DNA from: an uncultured Rhodospirillaceae bacterium
GTDB lineage: Bacteria; Pseudomonadota; Alphaproteobacteria; Azospirillales; Azospirillaceae
NCBI GenBank assembly: GCA_937927415.1
Contig: CALBDS010000053.1
Location: 1 to 64,000 of the forward strand
Direction: 5' to 3'
DNA: 64,000 bases
Below are positions 40,597 to 49,399 of this stretch, one piece after another. Below the pieces are notes generated by a model that was not told where the DNA came from, made no database searches, and saw only the letters and a program-made list of their open reading frames with translations. A program made the position numbers and the translations under genes. Numbering within the stretch: position 1 is the first letter of the stretch; each line of letters starts with the position of its first letter.

Positions 40597-41184
40597 ATGG
40601 ATGAAAGACAGACCCCGGCCGCCCTTCCGGCGGCCGACGCATCCGTGTCCATGGATCACCTGCTGCTTGCCGTCGGGCAGGCGGGGGACCGGGCTGCCTT
40701 TGCCCAGGTGTTCGCCTATTTCGCGCCGCGGGTGAAGGCCTATCTGCGCCGTCTGGGCGTGGACGCCGGGGGGGCCGACGAGCTGGTGCAGGAGGTCATG
40801 CTGCTGGTCTGGCGCCGGGCCGACACCTTCGACCCGCGGCAGTCCTCGGCCAGCACCTGGATCTTCACCATCGCCCGCAACAAACGCGTCGATGCCCTGC
40901 GCCGGGAAGCGCGGCCGGAATTCGATCCCACCGATCCGCTGCTGCTGCCGGAAGCGGAAACCCCGGCGGACCACCGCATCGAATCGCGCGAGTCCATCGC
41001 GCGGATGCGGGTGGCGTTGAACGCCTTGCCGCCGGAACAGGCCGAATTGCTGCGGCTGGCCTATTTCGACGAGGTACCCCACAGCACCATTTCCGCCGAG
41101 CGCGGCATCCCGCTCGGCACCGTCAAATCGCGCCTGCGTCTGGCGATGGACCGTCTGCGCAAAGTGTTGAGAGAACCCGTATGA
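40597..41184 (+). CDS. ECF RNA polymerase sigma factor, RpoE/ChrR type
   Basis: A 195-residue extracytoplasmic-function sigma factor. Region 2 is VFAYFAPRVKAYLRRLGVDAGGADELVQEVMLLVWRR with the STWIFTIARNKRVDALRR segment for -10 recognition; region 4 is ALPPEQAELLRLAYFDEVPH followed by GIPLGTVKSRLRLAMDRLRK. The gene is coupled by an ATGA overlap to a ChrR-type zinc anti-sigma gene, which points to the group that responds to singlet oxygen or peroxides. The ATG at 40597 follows GGGGG; an open frame reaches 40444 but does not look like sigma factor. Confidence 0.9.
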   Translation: MDERQTPAALPAADASVSMDHLLLAVGQAGDRAAFAQVFAYFAPRVKAYLRRLGVDAGGADELVQEVMLLVWRRADTFDPRQSSASTWIFTIARNKRVDALRREARPEFDPTDPLLLPEAETPADHRIESRESIARMRVALNALPPEQAELLRLAYFDEVPHSTISAERGIPLGTVKSRLRLAMDRLRKVLREPV

Positions 41185-41861
41185 GACTGCCGACTCATCA
41201 CCCCGACGAGGCGCTGCTGTTCGGCTATGCCGGCGGCAGCCTGAACGAGGCGTCGGCGCTTGTGCTGGCGACGCACATGACCTATTGCCCCAACTGCCGT
41301 CAGGTGGTGACGGATCTGGAGGTGGTGGGCGGCGCTCTGCTGGACGATCTCGACCCTGAGCCGGTGGATGACGGCCTGTTCCAGTCCCTGATGGCGCAGA
41401 TCGACGCAAATTTCATGCCGCGCCCGGCCATCCAGGCGTCCCGCCCGCCGGGGAATGGAGCGGCCCGTCATGGCTTCGTGGTGCCCGAACCCCTGCGCCG
41501 CTATGTGGGCGACGACCTGTCGCTGCTGGACTGGGAGTCGGCGCTGCCGGGTGTGCGGCTGACGCCGGTTGCCATGACCGGGGCCGACGACGGGTCCCGC
41601 GTGCAACTTATGCGCATGGACGCAGGCTGCACCGTCCCCCGCCACGGGCACGAGGGCATGGAACTGGTGGTGGTGCTCGCGGGTGGGTTCAGCGACGGAT
41701 ACGGCGCGTACCGCACCGGCGACGTGGCGATTCTCCACAGCGGCAGCGAGCACGCCCCCCGCGCCCATGACGACGGGTGCCTGTGCCTGGCGGTCAACAT
41801 GGAACGGGCGGCGATGACGGCGCCCATGGACTGTTATCTCAGCCTGATGATGGCCCGCTGA
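41181..41861 (+). CDS. ChrR-type zinc-binding anti-sigma factor with cupin domain
   Basis: A 226-residue cytoplasmic anti-sigma factor. The N-terminal anti-sigma domain holds the zinc motif H-x3-C-x2-C (HMTYCPNC) with an upstream His/Asp (HHPDEALL). The C-terminal half is a cupin fold (MDAGCTVPRHGHEGMELVVVLAGGFSDGY ... SEHAPRAHDDGCLCLA) that in relatives binds metal and senses stress. It overlaps the sigma gene by 4 nt. Release of the sigma factor under singlet oxygen is known for the Rhodobacter pair. Confidence 0.9.
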   Translation: MRLPTHHPDEALLFGYAGGSLNEASALVLATHMTYCPNCRQVVTDLEVVGGALLDDLDPEPVDDGLFQSLMAQIDANFMPRPAIQASRPPGNGAARHGFVVPEPLRRYVGDDLSLLDWESALPGVRLTPVAMTGADDGSRVQLMRMDAGCTVPRHGHEGMELVVVLAGGFSDGYGAYRTGDVAILHSGSEHAPRAHDDGCLCLAVNMERAAMTAPMDCYLSLMMAR

Positions 41862-41948
41862 TCCATCCGGCGGCCCCGACCGGCCCCGCCTCCCCAGCGG
41901 TGCACCGGCCCCAGCGGCGCACCGGGGAGACGGTTGCCGGTTCGCGGG

Positions 41949-42848
41949 TCAGGATCCGTCGAACAGCCGGTAAAGGGCGGCGTGGTCCAGCCCGCCGTCG
42001 CCGCGGTCCACCAGCCGTTCATAGAGACGGCGGCAGAGATCGACCGCCGGCACCTCCTGCCCCGCCTGTTCCGCCAGGGCCAGGGCTTGCCGCAAATCCT
42101 TCAACTGCACCGTGGCCCGCGCGCCGGGGGTGAAGTCGCCCGACACCATGCGCCCGCCGTGCAGGTCGAGGATGCGCGATTCGGCAAAGCCGCCGCGGAT
42201 GGCGTCGCGCACGCGGGCCGGATCAACCCCCGCCGCGCGGGCCAGCCCCAGCGCCTCGGCCACCGCACCGATGGTCAGGCCGACGATCACCTGATTGGCG
42301 GTCTTCGCCACCTGTCCGGCGCCGCTGGCGCCCACATGGGTGATGCGCTGCCCCAGCGCCCGGAACAGCGGCAGGGCGCGGGCAAAGGCCGCGTCCGTCC
42401 CGCCGGCCATGATGGTCAGGGTGCCGGCCTGGGCTGCCACCGTGCCGCCGGACACCGGGGCGTCCAGCCAGTCCACCCCCGTTTCCGCCGCCCGGGCGGC
42501 CAGCCGGCGGGTGGCGTCCACGGCGGTGGTGCTCATGTCGATGACCAGCGCGCCGGAGGGGAGGGCCGGCAGCAGGGCGGCGGCCACGGTGTCCACCGCC
42601 GGCGTGTCGGTCAGCATCAGGATGACCACCGGGTCGGCCGGGTCCAGCATCCCGGCCAGCGCGGCGGGGGAGGGGGCGGTCGCCAGCCCCTCCGCCGCCA
42701 GTTCGGCCATGGGGCCGGGGCTGCGGTTGTGCCCCACCACCCGCACCCCGGCGGCGGCCAGCACCCGCGCCATCGGGCGGCCCATCAGGCCCAGCCCGAT
42801 CAGCCCCACCGTGCGCCCGCCGAGCGCGCCCCCGATATCCGCGGTCAC
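41949..42848 (-). CDS. 3-hydroxyisobutyrate dehydrogenase-family NAD(P)-dependent oxidoreductase
   Basis: A 299-residue beta-hydroxyacid dehydrogenase. The Rossmann motif is VGLIGLGLMGRPMARVL, substrate-binding DAPVSGGTVAAQAG and the catalytic lysine in GQVAKTANQVIVG are all present, and the C-terminal helical domain contains KDLRQALALAEQAG. Possible substrates are 3-hydroxyisobutyrate, tartronate semialdehyde or glyoxylate. GTG 42848 overlaps the stop of the TerB-like gene (GTGA), so the two are coupled. Confidence 0.9.
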   Translation of the reverse strand: MTADIGGALGGRTVGLIGLGLMGRPMARVLAAAGVRVVGHNRSPGPMAELAAEGLATAPSPAALAGMLDPADPVVILMLTDTPAVDTVAAALLPALPSGALVIDMSTTAVDATRRLAARAAETGVDWLDAPVSGGTVAAQAGTLTIMAGGTDAAFARALPLFRALGQRITHVGASGAGQVAKTANQVIVGLTIGAVAEALGLARAAGVDPARVRDAIRGGFAESRILDLHGGRMVSGDFTPGARATVQLKDLRQALALAEQAGQEVPAVDLCRRLYERLVDRGDGGLDHAALYRLFDGS

Positions 42849-43249
42849 GGGCGCATGTGGCGCGCCCGCGCGCCCCGTTCGATGGCGGCGGCGCACAGCC
42901 GGTCCACGCCCAGCTTGTGGCGCAACAGCTCCAACATGCGCAATTCTTCCTGGGTGGCCTTGGCGTCGGCGGCGGCGATGTCGCAGGCGACGGCATAGGC
43001 GGTTTCACAGAGCTTGGTCGGCACGCTGTCCTTGATGAGGTCCAGCGCCTTGTCCAGCCCGTTGGCGTCGGACAGCAGGCGGGTGCAGTCGCGGGTGATG
43101 TCGGGCAGGCGTTCGATGGGGAAATCCTGGAAAATCGGCAGATAGCGCACGTTTTCGCCGATGGTTTCCAGTTCGGCGTCGGTCATGTCGGCGTCGGCGG
43201 CCGAAACCAGAACCATGACGTAGATGAGGGCGCTGTGATGGTCGATCAT
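42845..43249 (-). CDS. TerB-like domain protein
   Basis: A 134-residue helical protein. SALIYVMVLVSAADADMTDAE and CETAYAVACDIAAADAKATQ with later EELRMLELLRHKLG form the two acidic helical repeats of the TerB/DjlA N-terminal fold (tellurite-resistance group), which binds metal ions in relatives. A GAGG site lies 5 nt before the ATG. It is coupled to the downstream dehydrogenase gene. A direct role in tellurite resistance is not implied. Confidence 0.8.
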   Translation of the reverse strand: MIDHHSALIYVMVLVSAADADMTDAELETIGENVRYLPIFQDFPIERLPDITRDCTRLLSDANGLDKALDLIKDSVPTKLCETAYAVACDIAAADAKATQEELRMLELLRHKLGVDRLCAAAIERGARARHMRP

Positions 43250-43452
43250 CGATACCTCGGAGGAGGAATAAGGCCCTCGGGCGAGGGTGCCAGCGTATGT
43301 TGCCCCATACGGACCGCAGGTCAAGCCCGCCCGCATGGCCGATTGCCGCGGGACGGGGCCGGGCCGGCTCGACAGGGGGGCTGACGACTGCGTAGTGTGC
43401 ATGCCCCACTGGTATCACCGTTTTCCCCCGATCGCTTGTGAGGGCCGGTTCC

Positions 43453-44394
43453 ATGTCCGCGGTTCTGAACGTCGTCCTGCCTGTGTTCGCCATCATCCTG
43501 TCCGGCTATCTGGCGGGGCGGGCCAAGCTGCTGGGCGAAGCGTCGTCGGAGGCGCTGAACAAGTTCGTCTATTGGATGGCGCTGCCGGCGCTGCTGTTCG
43601 CCGGCACGGCGCGCAAGCCGTTGGCCGAACTGTTCAACGGCCCGTTCATCGGCGCGTTCCTGGGGGCCATGCTGCTGGTTTATGCCCTGGGGGCGGTGCT
43701 GGGGCGGGTGCTGCACCGGGAACGGTCGTCCATCCAATGCATGCAGGGGCTGACCGCCTGTTTCTCCAACACCGGCTATATGGGCATCCCGCTGTTCCTG
43801 GCGGCGTTCGGCGCCGACCGGCTGGCGCCGGCCATCATCGCCACCGTCATCATGAGCGCGGTGATGGTCGGCATCGCCGTCATCTGGCTGGAACTGGTGC
43901 AGAGCCACGGCCACGGCTGGGGCCGGGCGGTGCGCGACGTGGGCCGGGCGGTGTCGCGCAACCCGCTGATCGTCAGTTCGGTCGCGGGGGCGGCGTGGGC
44001 GCTGCTGCTGCCGGGGGTGGATCTGCCGCGGCCGGTGGTGACGTTTTGCGAACTGGTGGGATCGGCGGCGGGGCCGTGCGCCCTGGTCGCCATCGGCCTG
44101 TTCCTGTCCACCCGCCGGGTCAGCGCCGATCCGCGGGAAATCGCCTGGATCGTCGCGCTGAAACTGCTGGTGCAGCCGCTGCTGACCTGGGCGCTGATCC
44201 GCACCCTGTTCCCGCTGGATCCCTTTTGGGCCGATGCGGCGATCCTGCTGGCGGCCCTGCCGACCGGCGCCCTGACCTTTGTGGTGGCGCAGCAGTATCA
44301 GATCTATGTCGAGCGCACCTCCACCGCCATTCTGGTGTCCACGGTCGTCAGCGTGCTGACGCTGAGCGTTCTGCTATCGGGAATGGTGCCGTAG
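43453..44394 (+). CDS. AEC-family (auxin efflux carrier-like) transporter
   Basis: A 313-residue inner-membrane protein with about ten hydrophobic helices in two five-helix halves. It begins VLNVVLPVFAIILSGYLAGR, has FVYWMALPALLF and the conserved FSNTGYMGIPLFLAAFG in half 1, and IVSSVAGAAWALLLPG and ALPTGALTFVVAQQY in half 2, as in the AEC family (e.g. malonate/malate carriers). Substrate unknown. A GTG at 43438 is an alternative start. Confidence 0.88.
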   Translation: MSAVLNVVLPVFAIILSGYLAGRAKLLGEASSEALNKFVYWMALPALLFAGTARKPLAELFNGPFIGAFLGAMLLVYALGAVLGRVLHRERSSIQCMQGLTACFSNTGYMGIPLFLAAFGADRLAPAIIATVIMSAVMVGIAVIWLELVQSHGHGWGRAVRDVGRAVSRNPLIVSSVAGAAWALLLPGVDLPRPVVTFCELVGSAAGPCALVAIGLFLSTRRVSADPREIAWIVALKLLVQPLLTWALIRTLFPLDPFWADAAILLAALPTGALTFVVAQQYQIYVERTSTAILVSTVVSVLTLSVLLSGMVP

Positions 44395-44538
44395 CGTTTA
44401 TTCCGTTTCCAAAGAAAAAAACCGTCTTTGACAAGACTTCGTTATCCAGCCTAGCGTCAACTCATCGCAATAAACTGGCACGGTGAAGGCCAAAGCCGGT
44501 TTTCCCTTTGTAATATGATAATTTTAAGGAGCGTTCCC

Positions 44539-44910
44539 ATGCTGCGTACCCTGGTCCTCGGCACCGCCCTGGCTGCCGGCCTCGTCGCCCCCGCTTTCGC
44601 CCAGGATGCCGCCAAGGTGGTTGGCACCTACACCTACAAGGGCACCGACACCGACGGTTCGGCCTATTCCGAATCCGGCAAGGTCGTGGTCAAGAGCGTC
44701 CCGTCGGGCGCGGTTGAGATCACCTGGGACGATGGTGCCTATCTTGGCGTCGGTCAGGTCACCGGCAATGTGCTGGCCATCGCCTCGGTCGCCGACGGCA
44801 AGAACAGCATCATGCTGCTGACCATCAACCCCGACGGCTCGCTGAGCGGCCCGTGGTGGCGCCGTGCCGACAAGGGCGGCAAGGGCACCGAAGTCTGGAC
44901 CAAGAAGTAA
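44539..44910 (+). CDS. Small secreted beta-rich protein, unknown function
   Basis: A 123-residue protein with a signal peptide (MLRTLVLGTALAAGLVAPAFA). The mature chain (VVGTYTYKGTDTDGSAYSES ... VEITWDDGAYLGVGQVTGNV ... GPWWRRADKGGKGTEVW) is beta-rich and ends basic; it looks like a small barrel or lipocalin-like fold. An AAGGAG site lies 7 nt before the ATG. A TTGACA hexamer at 44428 may be its -35 box. No named family recognised. It has its own terminator. Confidence 0.7.
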   Translation: MLRTLVLGTALAAGLVAPAFAQDAAKVVGTYTYKGTDTDGSAYSESGKVVVKSVPSGAVEITWDDGAYLGVGQVTGNVLAIASVADGKNSIMLLTINPDGSLSGPWWRRADKGGKGTEVWTKK

Positions 44911-44934
44911 TCGTCCGGTCCCTCGCGTGTTTCC

Positions 44935-44976
44935 TGGCCCCGGTGGCGGATCACCCGCCGCCGGGGCCATCTTTAT
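44935..44976 (+). terminator. Terminator after the small secreted protein gene
   Basis: TGGCCCCGG pairs with CCGGGGCCA, continued inside by TGGCGG/CCGCCG, and is followed by TCTTTATTGT. Confidence 0.85.
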
Positions 44977-45012
44977 TGTGGCCTTGTTGTGCTCGGGCGG
45001 CCTTTGTCCCGT

Positions 45013-45675
45013 TCAGGGCGTCTGGTTGCGGAATCCGGCGAAACGGAACGCGCCCGCACCCAGCGCGATGATGCCGGCCTCGCCCGTGCCGGTGCCCGAT
45101 TGCGACAGGGCCGCGATCTCGCGTCCGTTCAGGGACAGGGCGATGGCGCCGTCCTTTTCGGTGATGCCGAGCGTGACCGTATCGGCTCCGCCCACCATAT
45201 CCCCGCCCACCGCCAGCATCCGTTCGAACCCGCCCGGCGAACGGCGGAACAGCACCACCTGCCGCTCGCCGTTCAGGACGAAGGCGTAATAGGACGGTCC
45301 CGGCACCAGCCCGTACAGCAGCCCGGCGGCACTGTCCCCCGGCGCTCCGGCGGCCTGGACCTTCACCGCCACCGACAGGGTGCGGGGACCGGAGGGGCCG
45401 CCCGCCTTGCCGGCATAGACATATTTCACAGCACCGGCCTTGCCGTTTTCCAGCACATAGGCGTTGCCGTCCAGCCGCCCGGCCCACCCGTCGGCGCCGG
45501 TGCCCATGGGCAGGAACGGCGCCAGCGGCCCCATGAGCGCCGGGTCCGATGCGGCCGGGGCGGCCGGGGCCGTTTGGGCGGGGGCCTGCCCCGCCGCCAG
45601 CACGGGCGGGACGAGCAGAAGAAGGGCCAGCGCCAGACGGCGGGCCGCGCGCGATGCCGGGAACGGACGGGTCAT
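45013..45675 (-). CDS. Secreted protein with laminin-G/concanavalin-like domain
   Basis: A 220-residue protein. Signal peptide about 1-35 (ARRLALALLLLVPPVLAAGQAPA). After an Ala/Pro linker, the rest looks like a jelly-roll binding domain (GNAYVLENGKAGAVKYVYAG; GLLYGLVPGPSYYAFVLNGE; VTLGITEKDGAIALSLNGRE). Similar segments occur in periplasmic sugar-binding or 3-keto-glycoside hydrolase-like (DUF1080) proteins, but I see no catalytic residues. Start MTRPFPASR is chosen for a normal signal peptide. Divergent from lepA. Confidence 0.65.
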   Translation of the reverse strand: MTRPFPASRAARRLALALLLLVPPVLAAGQAPAQTAPAAPAASDPALMGPLAPFLPMGTGADGWAGRLDGNAYVLENGKAGAVKYVYAGKAGGPSGPRTLSVAVKVQAAGAPGDSAAGLLYGLVPGPSYYAFVLNGERQVVLFRRSPGGFERMLAVGGDMVGGADTVTLGITEKDGAIALSLNGREIAALSQSGTGTGEAGIIALGAGAFRFAGFRNQTP

Positions 45676-45874
45676 GCCGAAACCTCTGCGGGTGGTGGGG
45701 GACAAAACCTCATGTGGGGGTTTTCGCACGATGCGCGGGGTTTTTCGCCTTCTTTTCACCGGCACGCCCGGCGGTGCGGGGCCGGACCCACGCGATGGTG
45801 ATTGCGCCCATGGGGGCGAACCCCCTATGGTGCCCGCTTGAATCCGCCCCCGGCTCTCTTACCTCCGTGTACCG

Positions 45875-47677
45875 ATGACCGACCTGTCGCTGATCCGCAA
45901 TTTCTCCATCATCGCCCACATCGACCATGGGAAATCCACCCTGGCCGACCGGCTGATCCAGTTGTGCGGCGGGCTGGACGCCCGCGAGATGCGCGAACAG
46001 GTGCTCGATTCCATGGACATCGAGCGTGAGCGCGGCATCACCATCAAGGCGCAGACCGTCCGCCTGCTCTACAAGGCCAAGGACGGCAACCAGTACACCT
46101 TGAACCTGATGGACACCCCCGGCCACGTGGACTTCGCCTATGAGGTCTCGCGCTCGCTGGCCGCGTGCGAAGGCTCGATCCTGGTGGTGGACGCCAGCCA
46201 GGGCGTGGAGGCCCAGACCCTGGCCAACGTCTATCAGGCCATCGACAACAACCACGAGATCATTCCCGTCCTCAACAAGATCGACCTGCCCGCCGCCGAA
46301 CCCGACCGCGTGAAGCAGCAGATCGAGGATGTGATCGGCCTGGACGCCAGCGACGCCATCGGCATCTCGGCCAAGACCGGCCTGAACGTCGATGCGGTGC
46401 TGGAAGCCATCGTCGCCCGCCTGCCGGCGCCCAAGGGCGATGCCGAGGCACCGCTGAAGGCGCTGCTGGTCGATTCCTGGTACGACCCGTACCTGGGCGT
46501 GGTGATTCTGGTGCGCGTGGTCGATGGCCGGCTGAAGGTGGGGCAGAAGGTCCGCTTCATGTCCACCGGCACCGCCCACGACCTGGACCGCGTCGGCGTG
46601 TTCACGCCCAAGGCGCTGTTGACCGGCGAACTCGGCCCCGGCGAAATGGGCTTCGTCACCGCCGCCATCAAGGACATCACCCTCACCAAGGTCGGTGACA
46701 CCATCACCGAGGAACGCCGCCCGGCCTCTGAGCCGCTGGCCGGCTTCAAGCCCTCCATTCCCGTGGTGTGGTGCGGTCTGTTCCCGGTGGATGCCGGCGA
46801 TTTCGAACGGCTGCGCGATTCCCTGGGCAAGCTGAAGCTGAACGACGCCAGCTTCCATTACGAGGCGGAAACCTCGGCCGCCCTGGGCTTCGGCTTCCGC
46901 TGCGGCTTCCTCGGTCTGCTGCATCTGGAAATCATCCAGGAGCGGCTGGAGCGGGAATTCGACCTCGACCTCATCACCACCGCCCCCTCGGTCGTCTACA
47001 AGCTCTATATGACCGACGGTACGGTGATGGACCTGCACAACCCCGCCGACATGCCCGATGTGGTGAAGATCGACCGCATCGAAGAGCCGTGGATCAAGGC
47101 GACCATCATGCTGCCCGACGAATATCTGGGCGGCATTCTCCAGCTGTGCACCGAACGCCGCGGGCAGCAGATCGAACTGACCTACGCCGGCAGCCGCGCC
47201 ATGCTGGTCTATCGCCTGCCGCTCAACGAAGTGGTGTTCGATTTCTACGACCGGCTGAAATCCATCAGCCGCGGCTACGCCAGCTTCGACTATCAGATGG
47301 ACGGCTATGCCGAGGGTGACCTCGTGAAGATGGCCATCCTGGTGAATGCCGAGCCGGTGGACGCCCTGTCGATGATCGTCCACCGTTCCCAGGCAGAACG
47401 GCGCGGGCGCCAGCTTTGCGAGCGGCTGAAGGAGCTGATCCCCCGCCAGCTCTTCAAGATCGCCGTGCAGGCCGCCATCGGCGGTCGCGTGATCGCCCGC
47501 GAAACCATCAGCGCCATGCGCAAGGACGTGCTGGCCAAGTGCTACGGCGGCGATATCAGCCGCAAGCGCAAGCTGCTGGAGAAGCAGAAGGAAGGCAAGA
47601 AGCGCATGCGCCAGTTCGGGCAGGTGGAAATCCCGCAGAGCGCCTTCATCGCCGCCTTGAAGATGAGTGATGATTGA
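45875..47677 (+). CDS. lepA: Elongation factor 4 (LepA), ribosome back-translocase
   Basis: Membrane-associated translational GTPase that can act on stalled ribosomes. The 600-residue protein has G1 AHIDHGKST, G3 DTPGHVDF, G4 NKIDLP and G5 SAKTG. Downstream are the EF-G-like domain V and the LepA-specific C-terminal domain (KAKCYGGDISRKRKLLEKQK-type sequence near residue 560). Length is standard. Terminator follows. Confidence 0.97.
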   Translation: MTDLSLIRNFSIIAHIDHGKSTLADRLIQLCGGLDAREMREQVLDSMDIERERGITIKAQTVRLLYKAKDGNQYTLNLMDTPGHVDFAYEVSRSLAACEGSILVVDASQGVEAQTLANVYQAIDNNHEIIPVLNKIDLPAAEPDRVKQQIEDVIGLDASDAIGISAKTGLNVDAVLEAIVARLPAPKGDAEAPLKALLVDSWYDPYLGVVILVRVVDGRLKVGQKVRFMSTGTAHDLDRVGVFTPKALLTGELGPGEMGFVTAAIKDITLTKVGDTITEERRPASEPLAGFKPSIPVVWCGLFPVDAGDFERLRDSLGKLKLNDASFHYEAETSAALGFGFRCGFLGLLHLEIIQERLEREFDLDLITTAPSVVYKLYMTDGTVMDLHNPADMPDVVKIDRIEEPWIKATIMLPDEYLGGILQLCTERRGQQIELTYAGSRAMLVYRLPLNEVVFDFYDRLKSISRGYASFDYQMDGYAEGDLVKMAILVNAEPVDALSMIVHRSQAERRGRQLCERLKELIPRQLFKIAVQAAIGGRVIARETISAMRKDVLAKCYGGDISRKRKLLEKQKEGKKRMRQFGQVEIPQSAFIAALKMSDD

Positions 47678-47688
47678 TGCGACGTGAT

Positions 47689-47713
47689 CGAAGGGGGCCG
47701 CCGGCCCCCTTCG
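47689..47713 (+). terminator. Terminator of lepA
   Basis: CGAAGGGGGCC-gcc-GGCCCCCTTCG, a perfect 11-bp stem 12 bp after the lepA stop; downstream T tract is short. Confidence 0.7.
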
Positions 47714-47751
47714 TGCTTCCCCCGGCCAGGGCGGGGGCCCTGGACCCGGGG

Positions 47752-48165
47752 ATGTTTTGTACATCGGCGGAGGGGGTGCCGGGGGTGGGCGGGGCTTACG
47801 CGCTGGTGGTGGAGTTGGATGCACCGCTGGCCGTCGCCTTGCCGGGGCGGGCGGCCGTTACGCTGGCGGCGGGGCGGTATGTGTATTGCGGCAGCGCCCG
47901 CGGGCCGGGGGGAATCCGGGCGCGGGTCGGGCGGCATCTGAAGCGGGGGAAAACCGTGCGCTGGCACATCGACCGCCTGACCGAGGCGGGGCGGGTGCCG
48001 GGGGTGTGGGTGTTTCCCGGTGGCAACGAATGCGCGCTGGTCGCGGCCCTGGCGGGCTGGCCGGTGCCGCTGCCGGGGTTCGGCAGCAGCGATTGTGCCG
48101 CCTGTTCCAGCCACCTGCTGGGTTGGCCCCCCGGCGCCGAAGCGCCGTGGGGTGGGTGGCGGTAG
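47752..48165 (+). CDS. DUF123 (GIY-YIG-like) domain protein
   Basis: A 137-residue protein. Core: GAYALVVELDAPLAVALPGR, AAGRYVYCGSARGPGGIRAR, GRHLKRGKTVRWHIDRLT. This is the DUF123 family, a small nuclease-like domain related to GIY-YIG that is fused to endonuclease III in some archaea. A Cys-rich end (SDCAACSSHLLG) is usual for the family. Start after the lepA terminator (ATG 47752 with GGGG before it) is preferred; an open frame reaches 47674 through the hairpin. Convergent with the serine hydrolase gene, 4 bp apart. Confidence 0.8.
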   Translation: MFCTSAEGVPGVGGAYALVVELDAPLAVALPGRAAVTLAAGRYVYCGSARGPGGIRARVGRHLKRGKTVRWHIDRLTEAGRVPGVWVFPGGNECALVAALAGWPVPLPGFGSSDCAACSSHLLGWPPGAEAPWGGWR

Positions 48166-48169
48166 AACG

Positions 48170-49276
48170 TCAGTTGGCCGTGGCGAACACCGCCGCGGCC
48201 GCCTTGTCCAGGATGTCGGTGTCGGTCACCTGATTGCCGTTGGTCAGGAACACCAGCACCGTCTGACGGTCGGGGTAGTAGCGCACCTCCGACTCGAAAC
48301 CGTCGTAGGAGCCGGTGTGACCATAGGCGGTGCCCCAGCGGTCTTCCCAGATTTCCAGCCCCATGGCATAGCCGGTTTCCAGGTCGGTCGGGGTCTTCAT
48401 CCGTTCCACCATGGACGGCGACAGCAGCAGCCCCTCGCGGAACAGGGCCAGGGCGAAACGCTCCAGATCCTCCGCCGTGGTCACCAGCGGTCCGTCGCCG
48501 GTGACGGCTGTCCAGGAATAGGAACTGACGTCCCCGTCCTCTTCGGTGTAGCCGTGGGCCAGGGTGGGATCCTTGGCGTTGCCGGCGCCCACGGTGGTGG
48601 CGGTCATGCCGGCGCGATCGAAGATCCGCCGGTGCAGCGCCTGGGCGAACGGCACGCCGTCTGCCGTCTCCACCACATGGCCCAGCAGCACGTAATTGCT
48701 GTTGGAATAGTCGTAGACCTGCCCCGGCTTGCCCGGCGGCTTCTGCCCCCGTGCAAAGGCCAGCAACTCGGCGGCGGTCCACACATGGTCCGGGCGCTCG
48801 CTGCTGGCGGCGGAAAACCGCTCGTTCAGGTAATCGGGAATGGCCGAGGTGTGGGTCAGCACCTGCTGCAAGGTGGCGGTGCGCACGTTGGCGATGCGGT
48901 CCACCGGCAGGGTTCCGACCATGCCGCCCACGGGGGCGTCGAACGACAGCCGCCCTTCCTCCACAAGCTGGAGCGTGGCGACGGCGGTCGCCATCTTGCC
49001 CACCGACGCCACGTAGAAACGCGACCGCGTGGTCATCGGGGTGCCCGCGTCGCGGTCGGCCACACCCGCGGCGACGACGTTGCGCCCGGACGGGCCGGAC
49101 ACCAGCAGCACGCCCCCCGGCAGCTCTTCCGCCTTGATGAAGCGGTTCAGCATCCCCTGGAAATTCTGGGCCTGAGCCGTCCCCACCGGCAGCAGCCCGG
49201 CCACGGCCAGCCCCACCCACAGCATCAGCACCGGAAGCCACAATCCTGCCCGGTTTCTCATGCCTATAGCTGTCAT
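48170..49276 (-). CDS. Class C beta-lactamase-fold serine hydrolase
   Basis: A 368-residue periplasmic protein with a signal peptide (about 1-36, ending GTAQAQ). The penicillin-binding fold is shown by the S-x-x-K motif SVGKMATAV, the Y-x-N motif YSNSNYVLLG and a late H-x-G (AYGHTGSYDGFESE) in place of KTG. This is the broad family of esterases, D-amino-peptidases and low-level beta-lactamases, so substrate cannot be named. Divergent from the caspase-like gene. Confidence 0.88.
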   Translation of the reverse strand: MTAIGMRNRAGLWLPVLMLWVGLAVAGLLPVGTAQAQNFQGMLNRFIKAEELPGGVLLVSGPSGRNVVAAGVADRDAGTPMTTRSRFYVASVGKMATAVATLQLVEEGRLSFDAPVGGMVGTLPVDRIANVRTATLQQVLTHTSAIPDYLNERFSAASSERPDHVWTAAELLAFARGQKPPGKPGQVYDYSNSNYVLLGHVVETADGVPFAQALHRRIFDRAGMTATTVGAGNAKDPTLAHGYTEEDGDVSSYSWTAVTGDGPLVTTAEDLERFALALFREGLLLSPSMVERMKTPTDLETGYAMGLEIWEDRWGTAYGHTGSYDGFESEVRYYPDRQTVLVFLTNGNQVTDTDILDKAAAAVFATAN

Positions 49277-49399
49277 AACCCAATCCCTCTCGACACCCTC
49301 GCCGTTGGTGGGGGAGGATGCACCCGATTACCGGGAATGCGCTATCCTTCCGATGTGTTGATAGCGGATAGCCCGGTTTCGTTTTTGCCCTGCCTTGCC

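Noticed and set aside
47674..48165. Longer DUF123 frame starting at a TTG that overlaps the lepA stop
   Set aside because: The extra 26 codons cover the lepA terminator hairpin and do not resemble the family; ATG 47752 is better.
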